Below, in pieces: positions 36,377 through 44,180 of a DNA stretch of 64,000 bases (positions are counted from its first letter, which is position 1; each line of letters begins with the position of its first letter). The stretch comes from Vineibacter terrae. GTDB taxonomy: Bacteria > Pseudomonadota > Alphaproteobacteria > Reyranellales > Reyranellaceae. A program made the translations under genes and the position numbers. A model generated the notes under the pieces. The model worked only from the letters and a program-made list of their open reading frames with translations, did not search any database and was not told where the DNA came from. Where the stretch lies: positions 1 through 64,000 of the forward strand of contig NZ_VDUZ01000030.1 of assembly GCF_008039615.1 (NCBI RefSeq). The letters run 5' to 3'.

Positions 36377-36697
36377 GTTATTGATCTTCCTTCATATTTT
36401 CGGCGGGCAAGCCGCTGGTTGCTGCGCGCTCGCACCGGCTGCGATGCGAGGGAGACGCCAGCCTTGTCCGCATGTCGATGAAACCGGGTTCGGCAGATAT
36501 CTACGGGTTTCGCGGGGATAAAGCTAGGCACGATATCGGACCCGGAAGCCGGCCTCTGCCGGCCCCGCATTGCCGCTCGTGCTGCGGGGCGGAACCGCGT
36601 CGCAACGACAACGCGGCCATGCGCCGGTCGCCTTTTCCCGGTCGGAGAAATCGCCTTAAATGCCGGCCGTGAGCGAATATTTCGGAGCCGATACCTT
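36377..36697. other. Intergenic region upstream of ettA and the 36698 gene
   Basis: A 321-bp divergent region with no supportable gene: the open frames on either strand have no ribosome-binding site or recognisable domain. It contains a GC hairpin (GCCGGCCTCTGCCGGC, about 36551-36566) and must hold the promoters of both flanking genes. Confidence 0.5.
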
Positions 36698-37033
36698 ATG
36701 CGCGGGCTGAAGATCGCGGCCATCGTCGCCGGTGCCATTATCATTTTGGTGATCGGCGGCGTCGTGATCTACCGGATCGCGGTCGAGGAAGGCGGTCCGG
36801 CCTTCGAGAAGGCCTTCAACGACAGCTTCCTGGAGAACTGCCTGACCTCGGCACGCCAGGCGGCGGCGAGCAGCGGCAAGAGCGGGCCCGAGATCGATGC
36901 CACCATCCAGCGCCGCTGCACCTGCGCCCTGGAGGTCGTGAAGCCGCTGCCGGTTTCGGACAAGGTTCTTCTGGGCCGGTCCGAGGAGAAGCAGCGCGAG
37001 GTGCTTGCCGAAGTCCAGAAGCGATGCCAGTGA
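36698..37033 (+). CDS. Small anchored protein with cysteine-bearing periplasmic domain, unknown function
   Basis: A 111-residue protein with one N-terminal membrane segment (IAAIVAGAIIILVIGGVVIYRI, about 6-27) and a helical, charged C-terminal domain. The latter holds four cysteines (NCLTSAR, RRCTCALEVV, KRCQ), so disulfides in the periplasm are likely. GGAG lies 11 nt before the ATG. It is followed 40 bp later by an SDR gene but seems unrelated to it. I do not recognise the family. Confidence 0.7.
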   Translation: MRGLKIAAIVAGAIIILVIGGVVIYRIAVEEGGPAFEKAFNDSFLENCLTSARQAAASSGKSGPEIDATIQRRCTCALEVVKPLPVSDKVLLGRSEEKQREVLAEVQKRCQ

Positions 37034-37073
37034 CGGCCGCGGGACAGGCGAACGAACCGGAGGGTGATCAGGG

Positions 37074-37844
37074 ATGAGTGGACGGCTGGCAGGCAAGGTG
37101 GCGCTGATCACCGGCGGCGCATCGGGATTGGGCGAATGCTCGGCGATGCTGATGGCGCAGGAAGGCGCCAAGGTGGTAATCGCCGACATACAGGCCGACA
37201 AGGGCAAGGCGGTTGCCGGCAAGCTGGGCGCTGCCGGGCATTTCGTGGCGCTGGATGTCACCAGCGAGGCGCAATGGAAGGAAGCGATCGCCGCCGCGGT
37301 CGATCGCTTCGGCGCCCTGCACGTGCTGGTGAACTCGGCGGGCATCGGGCTGGGCAAGACGGTCGAGGAGATCGAGCTCGAGGAGTGGCGGCGCGTGCAC
37401 GCCATCGATCTCGATGGCGTCTTCCTGGGCTGCAAGCACGGGGTGAGCGAGATCAAGAAGCACACCGCGACGCTGGGTGGCTCGATCATCAACATCTCGT
37501 CGATCTCCGGCATCATCGCCGGCGCCAACATGGCGGCCTACAACTCGGCCAAGGCCGGGGTGCGCCTGCTGTCGAAGTCGGTGGCCCTGCATTGCGCCAA
37601 GTCGGGCTACAACATCCGCTGCAACTCGGTGCATCCCACCTTCATCGACACGCCGATCCTCGACCGCTACCGCACGCGCTTCGGCGACGAGGTCATGCAG
37701 CAGAAGCTCGGCCGGCAGGTGCCGATCGGCCGACTGGGACGACCTGAAGAGGTCGGCTGGCCGATCGTCTTCCTGGCGTCCGACGAGTCGAGCTTCATGA
37801 CCGGCTCTGAGGTCGTGATCGACGGCGGCATCAGCGCCATGTGA
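37074..37844 (+). CDS. Short-chain dehydrogenase/reductase (SDR)
   Basis: A classical SDR of 256 residues. It has the cofactor motif TGGASGLG (14-21), the NSAG structural motif (near 90), catalytic Ser in INISSISG and the YxxxK pair in AAYNSAKAG (near 156). The acidic residue after beta-2 (VIADIQADKG) suggests NAD(H) preference. It leads the set SDR, hydrolase, acyl-CoA dehydrogenase, CaiB. Probable 3-hydroxyacyl-type or alcohol substrate; not named. Confidence 0.93.
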   Translation: MSGRLAGKVALITGGASGLGECSAMLMAQEGAKVVIADIQADKGKAVAGKLGAAGHFVALDVTSEAQWKEAIAAAVDRFGALHVLVNSAGIGLGKTVEEIELEEWRRVHAIDLDGVFLGCKHGVSEIKKHTATLGGSIINISSISGIIAGANMAAYNSAKAGVRLLSKSVALHCAKSGYNIRCNSVHPTFIDTPILDRYRTRFGDEVMQQKLGRQVPIGRLGRPEEVGWPIVFLASDESSFMTGSEVVIDGGISAM

Positions 37845-37897
37845 ATCCGGGACTGCCGGCGCGGGATGTCGGCGCTCCCCGGCAACGGAGGAAACCC

Positions 37898-38695
37898 ATG
37901 CTGCTGAACATCGACGGACACCGCATCTACTACGATATGGTCGGCCCCGATTCGGCGCCGATCGTCTGCTTCACCCACTCGCTGTCGTCGGATGGCGGCA
38001 TGTGGCAGGAGCAGGTGCCGATCCTGCTGGGTGCCGGCTTCCGCGTGCTGCGCCTGGACATGCGCGGCCACGGCGGCAGCGACCCGGTGGCCGGCGACTA
38101 CACGATGGCGATCCTGGCCGGCGACGTCGTCAAGGCGCTGGATGCGCTGGGCATCGACACGGTGCACTATATCGGCCTGTCGATCGGCGGCATGATCGGC
38201 CAGGCCCTGCTGCAGGACCATGGCCAGCGGCTGCGCTCGGCCATGCTGTGCGATACGCTGCCCGGCACGCCGCCGGGCTCCGAAGCAACCTGGGACGAAC
38301 GCAAGACGGCGGTGCGGCAGGCCAACGGGCTGGCCACCATCGCCGACGGCACGATCGACCGCTGGTTCACGCCGGCTTTCAAGGACCGCAACCCGGCCCG
38401 CTGGCGGCAGATCCGCGACACCATCATCGGCACCACGCCGCAGGGCTTCCTGGGCTGCGCCGCAGCGATCCAGAGCTTCAATTTCGAGGACCGCCTGCAC
38501 ACCATCAAGGTGCCGACACTCGTCGTCTGCGGTGACCAGGATCCCGGCACGCCGCCGGACCGCAACCGGCTGATCGCCGAGAAGATCCCCGGCGGCCGTT
38601 ACGAGGAGATCAAGAACGCGCGCCATTTGCCCAATGTCGAGCACCCCGAGGTGTTCAATCCGGTGATGGTGTCGTGGCTGCGGCAGAATCGTTAG
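37898..38695 (+). CDS. Alpha/beta hydrolase, 3-oxoadipate enol-lactonase-like
   Basis: A 265-residue alpha/beta hydrolase. The nucleophile elbow is IGLSIGGMIGQAL (Ser near 95), the acid is likely Asp in VVCGDQDPGTPP (near 213) and the His is in KNARHLPNVEHPE (near 243). The overall pattern resembles PcaD-type enol-lactonases, but no other protocatechuate genes are nearby, so an esterase or C-C hydrolase role is equally possible. ATG 37898 has GGAGGAAACC. In line with the SDR and acyl-CoA dehydrogenase. Confidence 0.88.
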   Translation: MLLNIDGHRIYYDMVGPDSAPIVCFTHSLSSDGGMWQEQVPILLGAGFRVLRLDMRGHGGSDPVAGDYTMAILAGDVVKALDALGIDTVHYIGLSIGGMIGQALLQDHGQRLRSAMLCDTLPGTPPGSEATWDERKTAVRQANGLATIADGTIDRWFTPAFKDRNPARWRQIRDTIIGTTPQGFLGCAAAIQSFNFEDRLHTIKVPTLVVCGDQDPGTPPDRNRLIAEKIPGGRYEEIKNARHLPNVEHPEVFNPVMVSWLRQNR

Positions 38696-38748
38696 CGAAC
38701 CTCTCCCCGCGCGGCGGGGAAGCGCGTGCAAGGAAGGAAGAGACGACA

Positions 38749-39915
38749 ATGCAATTCGGCTTCAGCGAGCAGCAGCAGGCGATCCGCGACAGCGTGGCGA
38801 AGCTGTGTGCCCAGTTCGACGATTCCTACTGGCTGAAGAAGGACAAGGAAGGCGGCTTCCCCAACGACTTCTATGCCGCGATGGCGGAAGCCGGCTGGCT
38901 GGGCATCGCCATGCCGGAAGCCTACGGCGGTGCCGGGCTGGGCGTCACCGAGGCGGCCCTGATGATGCAGACCGTAGCCGAATCAGGCGCCGCCCTGCAG
39001 GGCGCCTCGGCGATCCATCTCAACATCTTCGGCCCCAACCCGATCGTGGTGTTCGGCACCGAGGAGCAGAAGAAGCGCATCCTGCCCGACATCATCCAGG
39101 GCAAGGTCAAGGGCTGCTTCGCCGTCACAGAGCCCAATGCCGGGCTGAACACGACGGCGCTGGAGACCCGCGCCGAGCGCGACGGCAACGGCTACGTGGT
39201 CTACGGCAAGAAGGTCTTCATCACCACGGCCCAGATCGCCGACAAGATGCTGCTGATCGCCCGCACCACGCCGCGCGACCAGTGCCGGCGCCCCACCGAC
39301 GGGCTGTCGCTGTTCTACACCGACTTCGACCGCTCCAAGATCGAGGTGCGCGAGCTCGACAAGATGGGCCGCAAGGCCGTCGACACCAACCAGGTGTTCA
39401 TCGACGGGCTGAAGGTGCCGCTCGAGGACCGCATCGGCGAAGAAGGCAAGGGCTTCCATTATCTGCTGCATGGGCTGAACCCGGAGCGCATCCTGATCGC
39501 GGCCGAGGCGATCGGCATCGGCCGCGCGGCGCTGAAGCGCGCGACCCGGTACGCCAATGAACGCATCGTGTTCGGCCGGCCGATCGGCAAGAACCAGGCC
39601 ATCCAGCACCCCCTGGCCGAGAGCTGGATGCAGCTCGAGGCGGCCAATCTGATGGCCTTCAAGGCCGCCTGGCTCTACGACAGCGGCCAGGACTGCGGCG
39701 CCGAGGCCAACGCCGCCAAGTATCTCGGCGCCGAAGCAGCCTACGAGGCATGCCAGCGCGCCGTGATGACCCATGGCGGCTACGGCTACACCAAGGAGTT
39801 CCACGTCGAGCGCTTCCTGCGCGAGGTCATGATCGCGCGCATCGCGCCCGTCAGCCCGCAGCTCATCCTCTGCTACATCGCCGAGAAGGTGCTGGGGCTG
39901 CCGAAGTCGTATTGA
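38749..39915 (+). CDS. Acyl-CoA dehydrogenase
   Basis: FAD-dependent acyl-CoA dehydrogenase of 388 residues. It has an N-terminal helical domain (FGFSEQQQAIRDSVAKLC), a middle beta domain with CFAVTEPNAGLNTTALET and VYGKKVFITTAQIADKML, and a C-terminal helical domain with ATRYANERIVFGRPIGKNQAIQ and the GGYGYTKEFHVERFLREV segment. It would introduce a 2,3-double bond into an acyl-CoA. The start follows AAGGAAGGAAGAG. It precedes a palindromic repeat element and a CaiB transferase. Confidence 0.93.
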   Translation: MQFGFSEQQQAIRDSVAKLCAQFDDSYWLKKDKEGGFPNDFYAAMAEAGWLGIAMPEAYGGAGLGVTEAALMMQTVAESGAALQGASAIHLNIFGPNPIVVFGTEEQKKRILPDIIQGKVKGCFAVTEPNAGLNTTALETRAERDGNGYVVYGKKVFITTAQIADKMLLIARTTPRDQCRRPTDGLSLFYTDFDRSKIEVRELDKMGRKAVDTNQVFIDGLKVPLEDRIGEEGKGFHYLLHGLNPERILIAAEAIGIGRAALKRATRYANERIVFGRPIGKNQAIQHPLAESWMQLEAANLMAFKAAWLYDSGQDCGAEANAAKYLGAEAAYEACQRAVMTHGGYGYTKEFHVERFLREVMIARIAPVSPQLILCYIAEKVLGLPKSY

Positions 39916-39916
39916 A

Positions 39917-40046
39917 CCTCTTCCGCGAGCGGGAGAGGTCGGCGCGCAGCGCCGGGTGAGGGCTTCACACACGACATCTCGTGTGGAGCCCCTCACCTTC
40001 CCATCGCTACGCGATGGGCCCCTTCCTCTCCCGCTTGCGGGAGAGG
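39917..40046. repeat. 130-bp composite palindromic element
   Basis: The two ends are hairpins of one family: CCTCTTCCGCGAGCGGGAGAGG at the left and CCTCTCCCGCTTGCGGGAGAGG at the right (the two are shown here to indicate hairpin ends at 39917-39938 and 40025-40046). Inside, GGGTGAGGG and CCCTCACC are inverted, and CACACGACATCTCGTGTG sits in the centre. The whole is an inverted repeat with roughly 55-65-nt arms. It looks like a dispersed, non-coding, miniature palindromic repeat within a catabolic gene set. A similar half-element is at about 38697-38722. Confidence 0.7.
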
Positions 40047-40278
40047 AGATCAAGCCGGAACGGACGACGCATGCACCGGGCCGGTTGGCAGTTCGATCAG
40101 GTAGAAGGCGCGCTCGGCGCTGCCCAGCAGCGTCAGGATCGCGCCACGCTCGACCCATGGCAGCTCGGCGCCCAGCTGCAGGCAGCGATTGTTGCTCGAC
40201 CAACATGACAGGGTTACGACATCTCGAAGACAGCCGGACACCCTTTTCCGCTAAGGTCGCAGGCAACAGGAGGAGCAC

Positions 40279-41520
40279 ATGCCAGGCGCGTTGGAGGGTG
40301 TGAAGATCGTCGACCTTACGGCGGTGCTGCTGGGGCCTTTCGCCACGCAGCACATGGCCGACATGGGCGCCGACGTGATCAAGATCGAGCCGCCGGAGGG
40401 CGACCTGCTGCGCAACTCCGGCCGTGGACCGTCGCCGAAGATGGGGCCGATCTATGTCGCGGCCGGGCGCAACAAGCGCTCGGTGTGCCTGGACCTCAAG
40501 AAGGCGTCGGCGGTCGAGGTAGTCAAGCGCCTGGTCAAGGACGCCGACATCTTCATCCACAACAGCCGCCCCCAGGCGATCGAGCGGCTGGGCCTGGGCT
40601 ACGACGATCTGAAGAAGATCAAGCCGGACATCATCTATGCCTATGCGCTGGGCTACAAGCGCAACGGACCCTATGGCCACAAGCCCGCGTTCGACGACCT
40701 GGTGCAGGGGGCAAGCGGCGCCGCCTCGCTGCAGTCACGGGTCGATAGCGGGCCGCCGCGGTTCATGCCCAGCCTGATCGCCGACAAGACGACCGGCCTG
40801 CACCTGGCCATGGCGGTGCTGGCGGCGCTGTTCCATCGCGCGCGCACCGGTCAGGGCCAGATGATCGAGGTGCCGATGTTCGAGACCCTGGTTTCGTTCT
40901 GGATGACGGAGCACCTGTTCGGCGAGACCTTCGACCCGCCGACCGGAACGATGGGCTACGACCGCATCATCAACAAGTACCGCCATCCGTTCAAAACCAA
41001 GGACGGCTACATCTGCGCCCTGCCCTACACCGACCGGCACTGGCAGAGATTCTTCGAGCTGGCCGAACGGCCGGACATCGCCAAGGACCCGCGCTTCATC
41101 GACGGGCCGACTCGGGCGCGTCACTACTCTGAGCTCTATCAGGTGCTTGACAGCCTGCTGCTGAGCCGCCCGACCGGCGAATGGCTTACCCTGTTCGATG
41201 AAGCCGATATTCCGGCGATGCCGGTGAGCACGCTGGAGGACATTCCGCGCGACCCCCACCTGACGGAGACGGGCTTCTTCACCGAGCGTGAGCATCCTAC
41301 CGAAGGTCGCATCACGACCATGGCCAGCCCGCTCGATTTCTCCGCGACGCCGACCAGCTTTCGGCGTCACGCGCCGCGCCTGGGTGTCGACGGACCGGAC
41401 GTGCTGAAGCAGTATGGCTACACCCAGGCTGAGATCGATGGCCTGATGGCGGAGAAGGCGCTGCTGATCCCTATCTTCGAGGCAGCCGCACCGCCGGCGC
41501 AGGCTCTCGCGTCATCATGA
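40279..41520 (+). CDS. CaiB/BaiF-type class III CoA-transferase
   Basis: Family III CoA-transferase of 413 residues starting MPGALEGVKIVDLTAVLLGPFATQHMADMGADVIKIEPP, only the first part of which is the diagnostic motif (GVKIVDLTAVLLGPFA and DMGADVIKIEPPEG). The putative nucleophilic Asp is in PAFDDLVQGASG (near 137). The start follows GGAGGAGCAC. It is a paralogue of the gene at 4126 but clearly distinct. It lies downstream of the acyl-CoA dehydrogenase and the palindromic element and probably activates the acid handled by that set. Confidence 0.92.
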   Translation: MPGALEGVKIVDLTAVLLGPFATQHMADMGADVIKIEPPEGDLLRNSGRGPSPKMGPIYVAAGRNKRSVCLDLKKASAVEVVKRLVKDADIFIHNSRPQAIERLGLGYDDLKKIKPDIIYAYALGYKRNGPYGHKPAFDDLVQGASGAASLQSRVDSGPPRFMPSLIADKTTGLHLAMAVLAALFHRARTGQGQMIEVPMFETLVSFWMTEHLFGETFDPPTGTMGYDRIINKYRHPFKTKDGYICALPYTDRHWQRFFELAERPDIAKDPRFIDGPTRARHYSELYQVLDSLLLSRPTGEWLTLFDEADIPAMPVSTLEDIPRDPHLTETGFFTEREHPTEGRITTMASPLDFSATPTSFRRHAPRLGVDGPDVLKQYGYTQAEIDGLMAEKALLIPIFEAAAPPAQALASS

Positions 41521-41563
41521 GCACAGCCCGTGGATACGGGGCTTTGAATAGCCGGCGTGCGCC

Positions 41564-42364
41564 CTAGATTCGCTGGTCCATCTCCAGCGCCGGCTCGGGA
41601 ACGTCGACGCAGCCGATGATCCGGGCCGGCACGCCGGCTGCGGTGCAGCCCGCGGGCACGGGATCGAGCACGACGCTGCCGGCTGCGATCTTGGCGCAGG
41701 CACCGACCTCGATATTGCCCAGCACCGTGGCATTGGCCCCCAGCAGCACCCCGCGCCGGATCTTGGGATGGCGATCGCCCCGCTCCTTGCCGGTGCCGCC
41801 CAGGGTGACTCCGTGCAGCATCGACACGCCGTCCTCGACGACGGCCGTCTCGCCGATCACCACGCCGGTGCCGTGGTCGATCATGATGCCCTTGCCGATC
41901 CGTGCCGCCGGGTTGATGTCGACGCCGAACAGCGAGCTGGCCCGGCTCTGCAGGAACAAGCCCATGCCCTTGCGGCCACGCTTCCACAGCCAGTGGGCGG
42001 CGCGGTGCGTCTGCAAGGCGTGGTAGCCCTTGAACCACAGGAACGGGTCGAGATGCGACGTGCATGCCGGGTCGCGCTCATGGACGGCGACGATGTCGGC
42101 GCGCGCCGCAACCCCCAGCGACGGGTCGGCTGAGAGGGCCTCGTCGAATGTCTGGCGGATCAGCATGGCCGGCGTCTCGGGCGTGCCCAGCGTGCGCGCG
42201 AGGTGATAGCTCAACGCCGCCTCGAAGCGCGGCTGGTTGATCACGGCCGCGTGCAGAAGCCCGCCCAGGGCCGGCTCGGTACGTGCAAGATTTTCGGCAG
42301 CCGCACGGACGGCTGCCCAGACCGGGTCGACGGCTGCGACCTTGGCAATCGCGCTGTGGTCCAT
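41564..42364 (-). CDS. cysE: Serine O-acetyltransferase
   Basis: A 266-residue CysE. The N-terminal helical domain (about 1-145) is followed by a left-handed beta-helix of hexapeptide repeats containing INPAARIGKGIMIDHGTGVVIGE and the catalytic His in MLHGVTLGG, then the C-terminal GVPARIIG. It makes O-acetylserine for cysteine synthesis and is usually feedback-inhibited by cysteine. GGAGGGAAGTG precedes; ATG 42364 is better spaced than the adjacent GTG 42367. It sits near the methionine-cycle genes but in a separate unit. Confidence 0.95.
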   Translation of the reverse strand: MDHSAIAKVAAVDPVWAAVRAAAENLARTEPALGGLLHAAVINQPRFEAALSYHLARTLGTPETPAMLIRQTFDEALSADPSLGVAARADIVAVHERDPACTSHLDPFLWFKGYHALQTHRAAHWLWKRGRKGMGLFLQSRASSLFGVDINPAARIGKGIMIDHGTGVVIGETAVVEDGVSMLHGVTLGGTGKERGDRHPKIRRGVLLGANATVLGNIEVGACAKIAAGSVVLDPVPAGCTAAGVPARIIGCVDVPEPALEMDQRI

Positions 42365-42499
42365 CACTTCCCTCCGTTGACCCGACGCCTACGCCCTCGC
42401 CGAGGGTCGCTGCGAATGCGGCCGACCGCAAGCCCGGCTCGCACGAGTTTTACGTCACGTCGGACAAGAAAGACTAGGGCGAGCCCTGCCGGTGCCGGG

Positions 42500-43078
42500 T
42501 CAGCTGCCGCGTCGCTCGAGCTCGGCGATCAGGCCGTCGAGGCCATTGCGCTGGATATAGGCATTGAAGTCGGACCGCCGCGTGATCGCCATGCTGACGC
42601 CCTCGATGGTGACGTCGAGGATCTTGCCGTTCATGACCTCCCAGACGAGACGCACGGTCTGACCGTTCGGCTGCACGATCTGTGCATCCACCAGATCCTT
42701 TGGATTGTGGTGCGTGACCTTGCCGATCACCAATGATTGGCCGGAATACTCCCGGAAGCGGCTGGAATACGCCCTCACTTCTGCCTTCTCGAAAGCGGCG
42801 ATGAAGCGCTGCCGCTGCTCGGGCGTGGCGGCGCTCCAGTGCCGCCCCAGCACCGTGCGGCCGATGCTGTTCATGTCGAAGCTCTCGCGCAGGATAGCCG
42901 ACATCTCCAGCTCGCGCTGGGCGTCTGATGCTCCCGTCTTCAGCAGCGCCAGGACCCGGCTTGAGATCCCGCTGATCAGCGCCGCGGAGTCCTGCGCGCT
43001 GGCCGGGGCCGCCACGACGGCTCCCGTCACCAGAATACCCACGCCGCTCAGAACAGAGCGACGCGATAGCGTCGGCAT
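42500..43078 (-). CDS. mlaC: MlaC-type periplasmic phospholipid-binding protein
   Basis: A 192-residue MlaC/Ttg2D family protein. The leader holds a twin-arginine motif (SRRSVLSGVGILVTGAVVAAP, cut near ASA), suggesting Tat export. The mature domain has IGRTVLGRHWSAATPEQRQRF and VNPxxQ-like strands ending in VWEVMNGKILDVTIEGVSMA. It shuttles phospholipids between the outer-membrane MlaA complex and the inner-membrane MlaFEDB importer. ATG 43078 was chosen; GTG 43084 is better spaced from GGGAG and would add two residues. It follows mlaA by 31 bp. Confidence 0.9.
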   Translation of the reverse strand: MPTLSRRSVLSGVGILVTGAVVAAPASAQDSAALISGISSRVLALLKTGASDAQRELEMSAILRESFDMNSIGRTVLGRHWSAATPEQRQRFIAAFEKAEVRAYSSRFREYSGQSLVIGKVTHHNPKDLVDAQIVQPNGQTVRLVWEVMNGKILDVTIEGVSMAITRRSDFNAYIQRNGLDGLIAELERRGS

Positions 43079-43109
43079 AGACACGGGGTTCTCCCTTTGG
43101 AAGCTGCGC

Positions 43110-43898
43110 TCAGCGCGCCAGGCCGATCTCGGCCCGGCCCGGCCCATCGAGCGGCAGCGTAGACGCGCTTACCACGCCACGCTGACGGATCTGGGCAGCC
43201 CGGCGCTGGGTGTAGGCGCTGCGCATGGCGCTGTAGAAATCGACGGAATTCTTCTCGATGTCGTCCAGGGCCTGGATGACGCGTGACCGGCCATCGAGAG
43301 CCTCCGCGCCGGTGCGCGCATAGAGCAGCCATTCGACGTCAAAATGGGTCGCCGTGATCCGGAACGGGTCGATCAGGTAGTCGACCAGCATGCCGACGGC
43401 GTCGCGCGCATTGGACGGACCAGCCAGCGGCAGGACAAGGTAGGGGCCGCCATCCTCCGGCGGCGCCTTGGCCCATACGCCAATGGTCTGGCCGAAATCT
43501 TCCTTGGTCTGCGGCAGGCCGAAATCCTTGGCGACGTCGAAAATCCCCAGCACGCCAATGGTCGAGTTGATCAGGAAGCGGGCCACTGTCTGCGCCGCCC
43601 GCGTGCCCTCGCCCTGGGCCAGCTCGTTGATGGCGGTGACCGGCTCGCCCATGTTGTTGAGCACGTTGCGGGTGCCGCGCTGCACCCCGTTGGGCGTCAG
43701 GTCGCGATAGGTAACAGCCAGGGGACGCAGGATCAGGGTATCGAGGGTCTTGTTCAGCGCGAACATGAACCGGTTCGGCGTCTCCAGGGGATCCCACACC
43801 TCCCCTTCCTCAGGTGTCGCACATCCCCCCACCAGTGCCCCCGCCACGGCAAGCACAGCAACGGCACGGCGCGCGCCTGAAAACCAACTCGGCATCAT
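43110..43898 (-). CDS. mlaA: Outer-membrane lipoprotein MlaA (VacJ)
   Basis: A 262-residue VacJ family lipoprotein. The signal peptide ends in the lipobox LVGGC (Cys near 26). The MlaA hallmarks follow: DPLETPNRFMFALNKTLD, VLNNMGEPVTAINELAQG, STIGVLGIFDVAKDFGL and YLVLPLAGPSNARDAVG. MlaA removes mislocalised phospholipids from the outer leaflet and hands them to MlaC, encoded immediately downstream. The mlaFED genes are not in the window. Confidence 0.95.
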   Translation of the reverse strand: MMPSWFSGARRAVAVLAVAGALVGGCATPEEGEVWDPLETPNRFMFALNKTLDTLILRPLAVTYRDLTPNGVQRGTRNVLNNMGEPVTAINELAQGEGTRAAQTVARFLINSTIGVLGIFDVAKDFGLPQTKEDFGQTIGVWAKAPPEDGGPYLVLPLAGPSNARDAVGMLVDYLIDPFRITATHFDVEWLLYARTGAEALDGRSRVIQALDDIEKNSVDFYSAMRSAYTQRRAAQIRQRGVVSASTLPLDGPGRAEIGLAR

Positions 43899-44180
43899 GG
43901 ATATCCCGTTCTAGCGACCGCAACCCATGGAACGGAGGCGACGCAGTATGACGAAGTGAACCCTCAAATCTCAATGCAAAAATAGCACGCGACTGCGTCC
44001 CCACCCCGTCGGACCATCGCTGAAATCCCTGCTGGGACAAGGCTTATATCACGCGCCTGCCACGCCTGCCACGAGACCGTCGCTCGGGTATCACGCTTGA
44101 TTGGACACGGCGTCATCTTTCATCAGGCTGCTTTCACTCTCAGTCTGGACAAAGGGATAAAAATATCCTTATATGTAGGT
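43899..44180. other. Divergent intergenic region mlaA / sahR-like gene
   Basis: A 282-bp region with no gene visible. It contains a 9-bp direct repeat (GCCTGCCAC twice, near 44056) and, at its right end, a SahR-type operator described separately. No SAM or cobalamin riboswitch was recognised. Confidence 0.45.
44157..44172. promoter_or_regulatory. SahR-type operator before the methionine-cycle operon
   Basis: ATAAAAATATCCTTAT has the symmetric layout ATAA-N2-ATAT-N2-TTAT. As I recall, the published SahR motif of alphaproteobacteria is ATAAAGATATCTTTAT-like. It ends 9 bp before the ATG of the ArsR-type regulator gene, so binding would block transcription or its start. Confidence 0.6.

Noticed and set aside
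42283-42477. Plus-strand frame of 64 codons ending SHEFYVTSDKKD
   Set aside because: It begins inside cysE on the opposite strand, has no ribosome-binding site, and the ending only superficially recalls a small ribosomal protein.
44056-44074. Tandem GCCTGCCAC repeat before the sahR-like gene
   Set aside because: Only two copies of 9 bp in a GC-rich region, with no symmetry. Too little to call a regulatory repeat.
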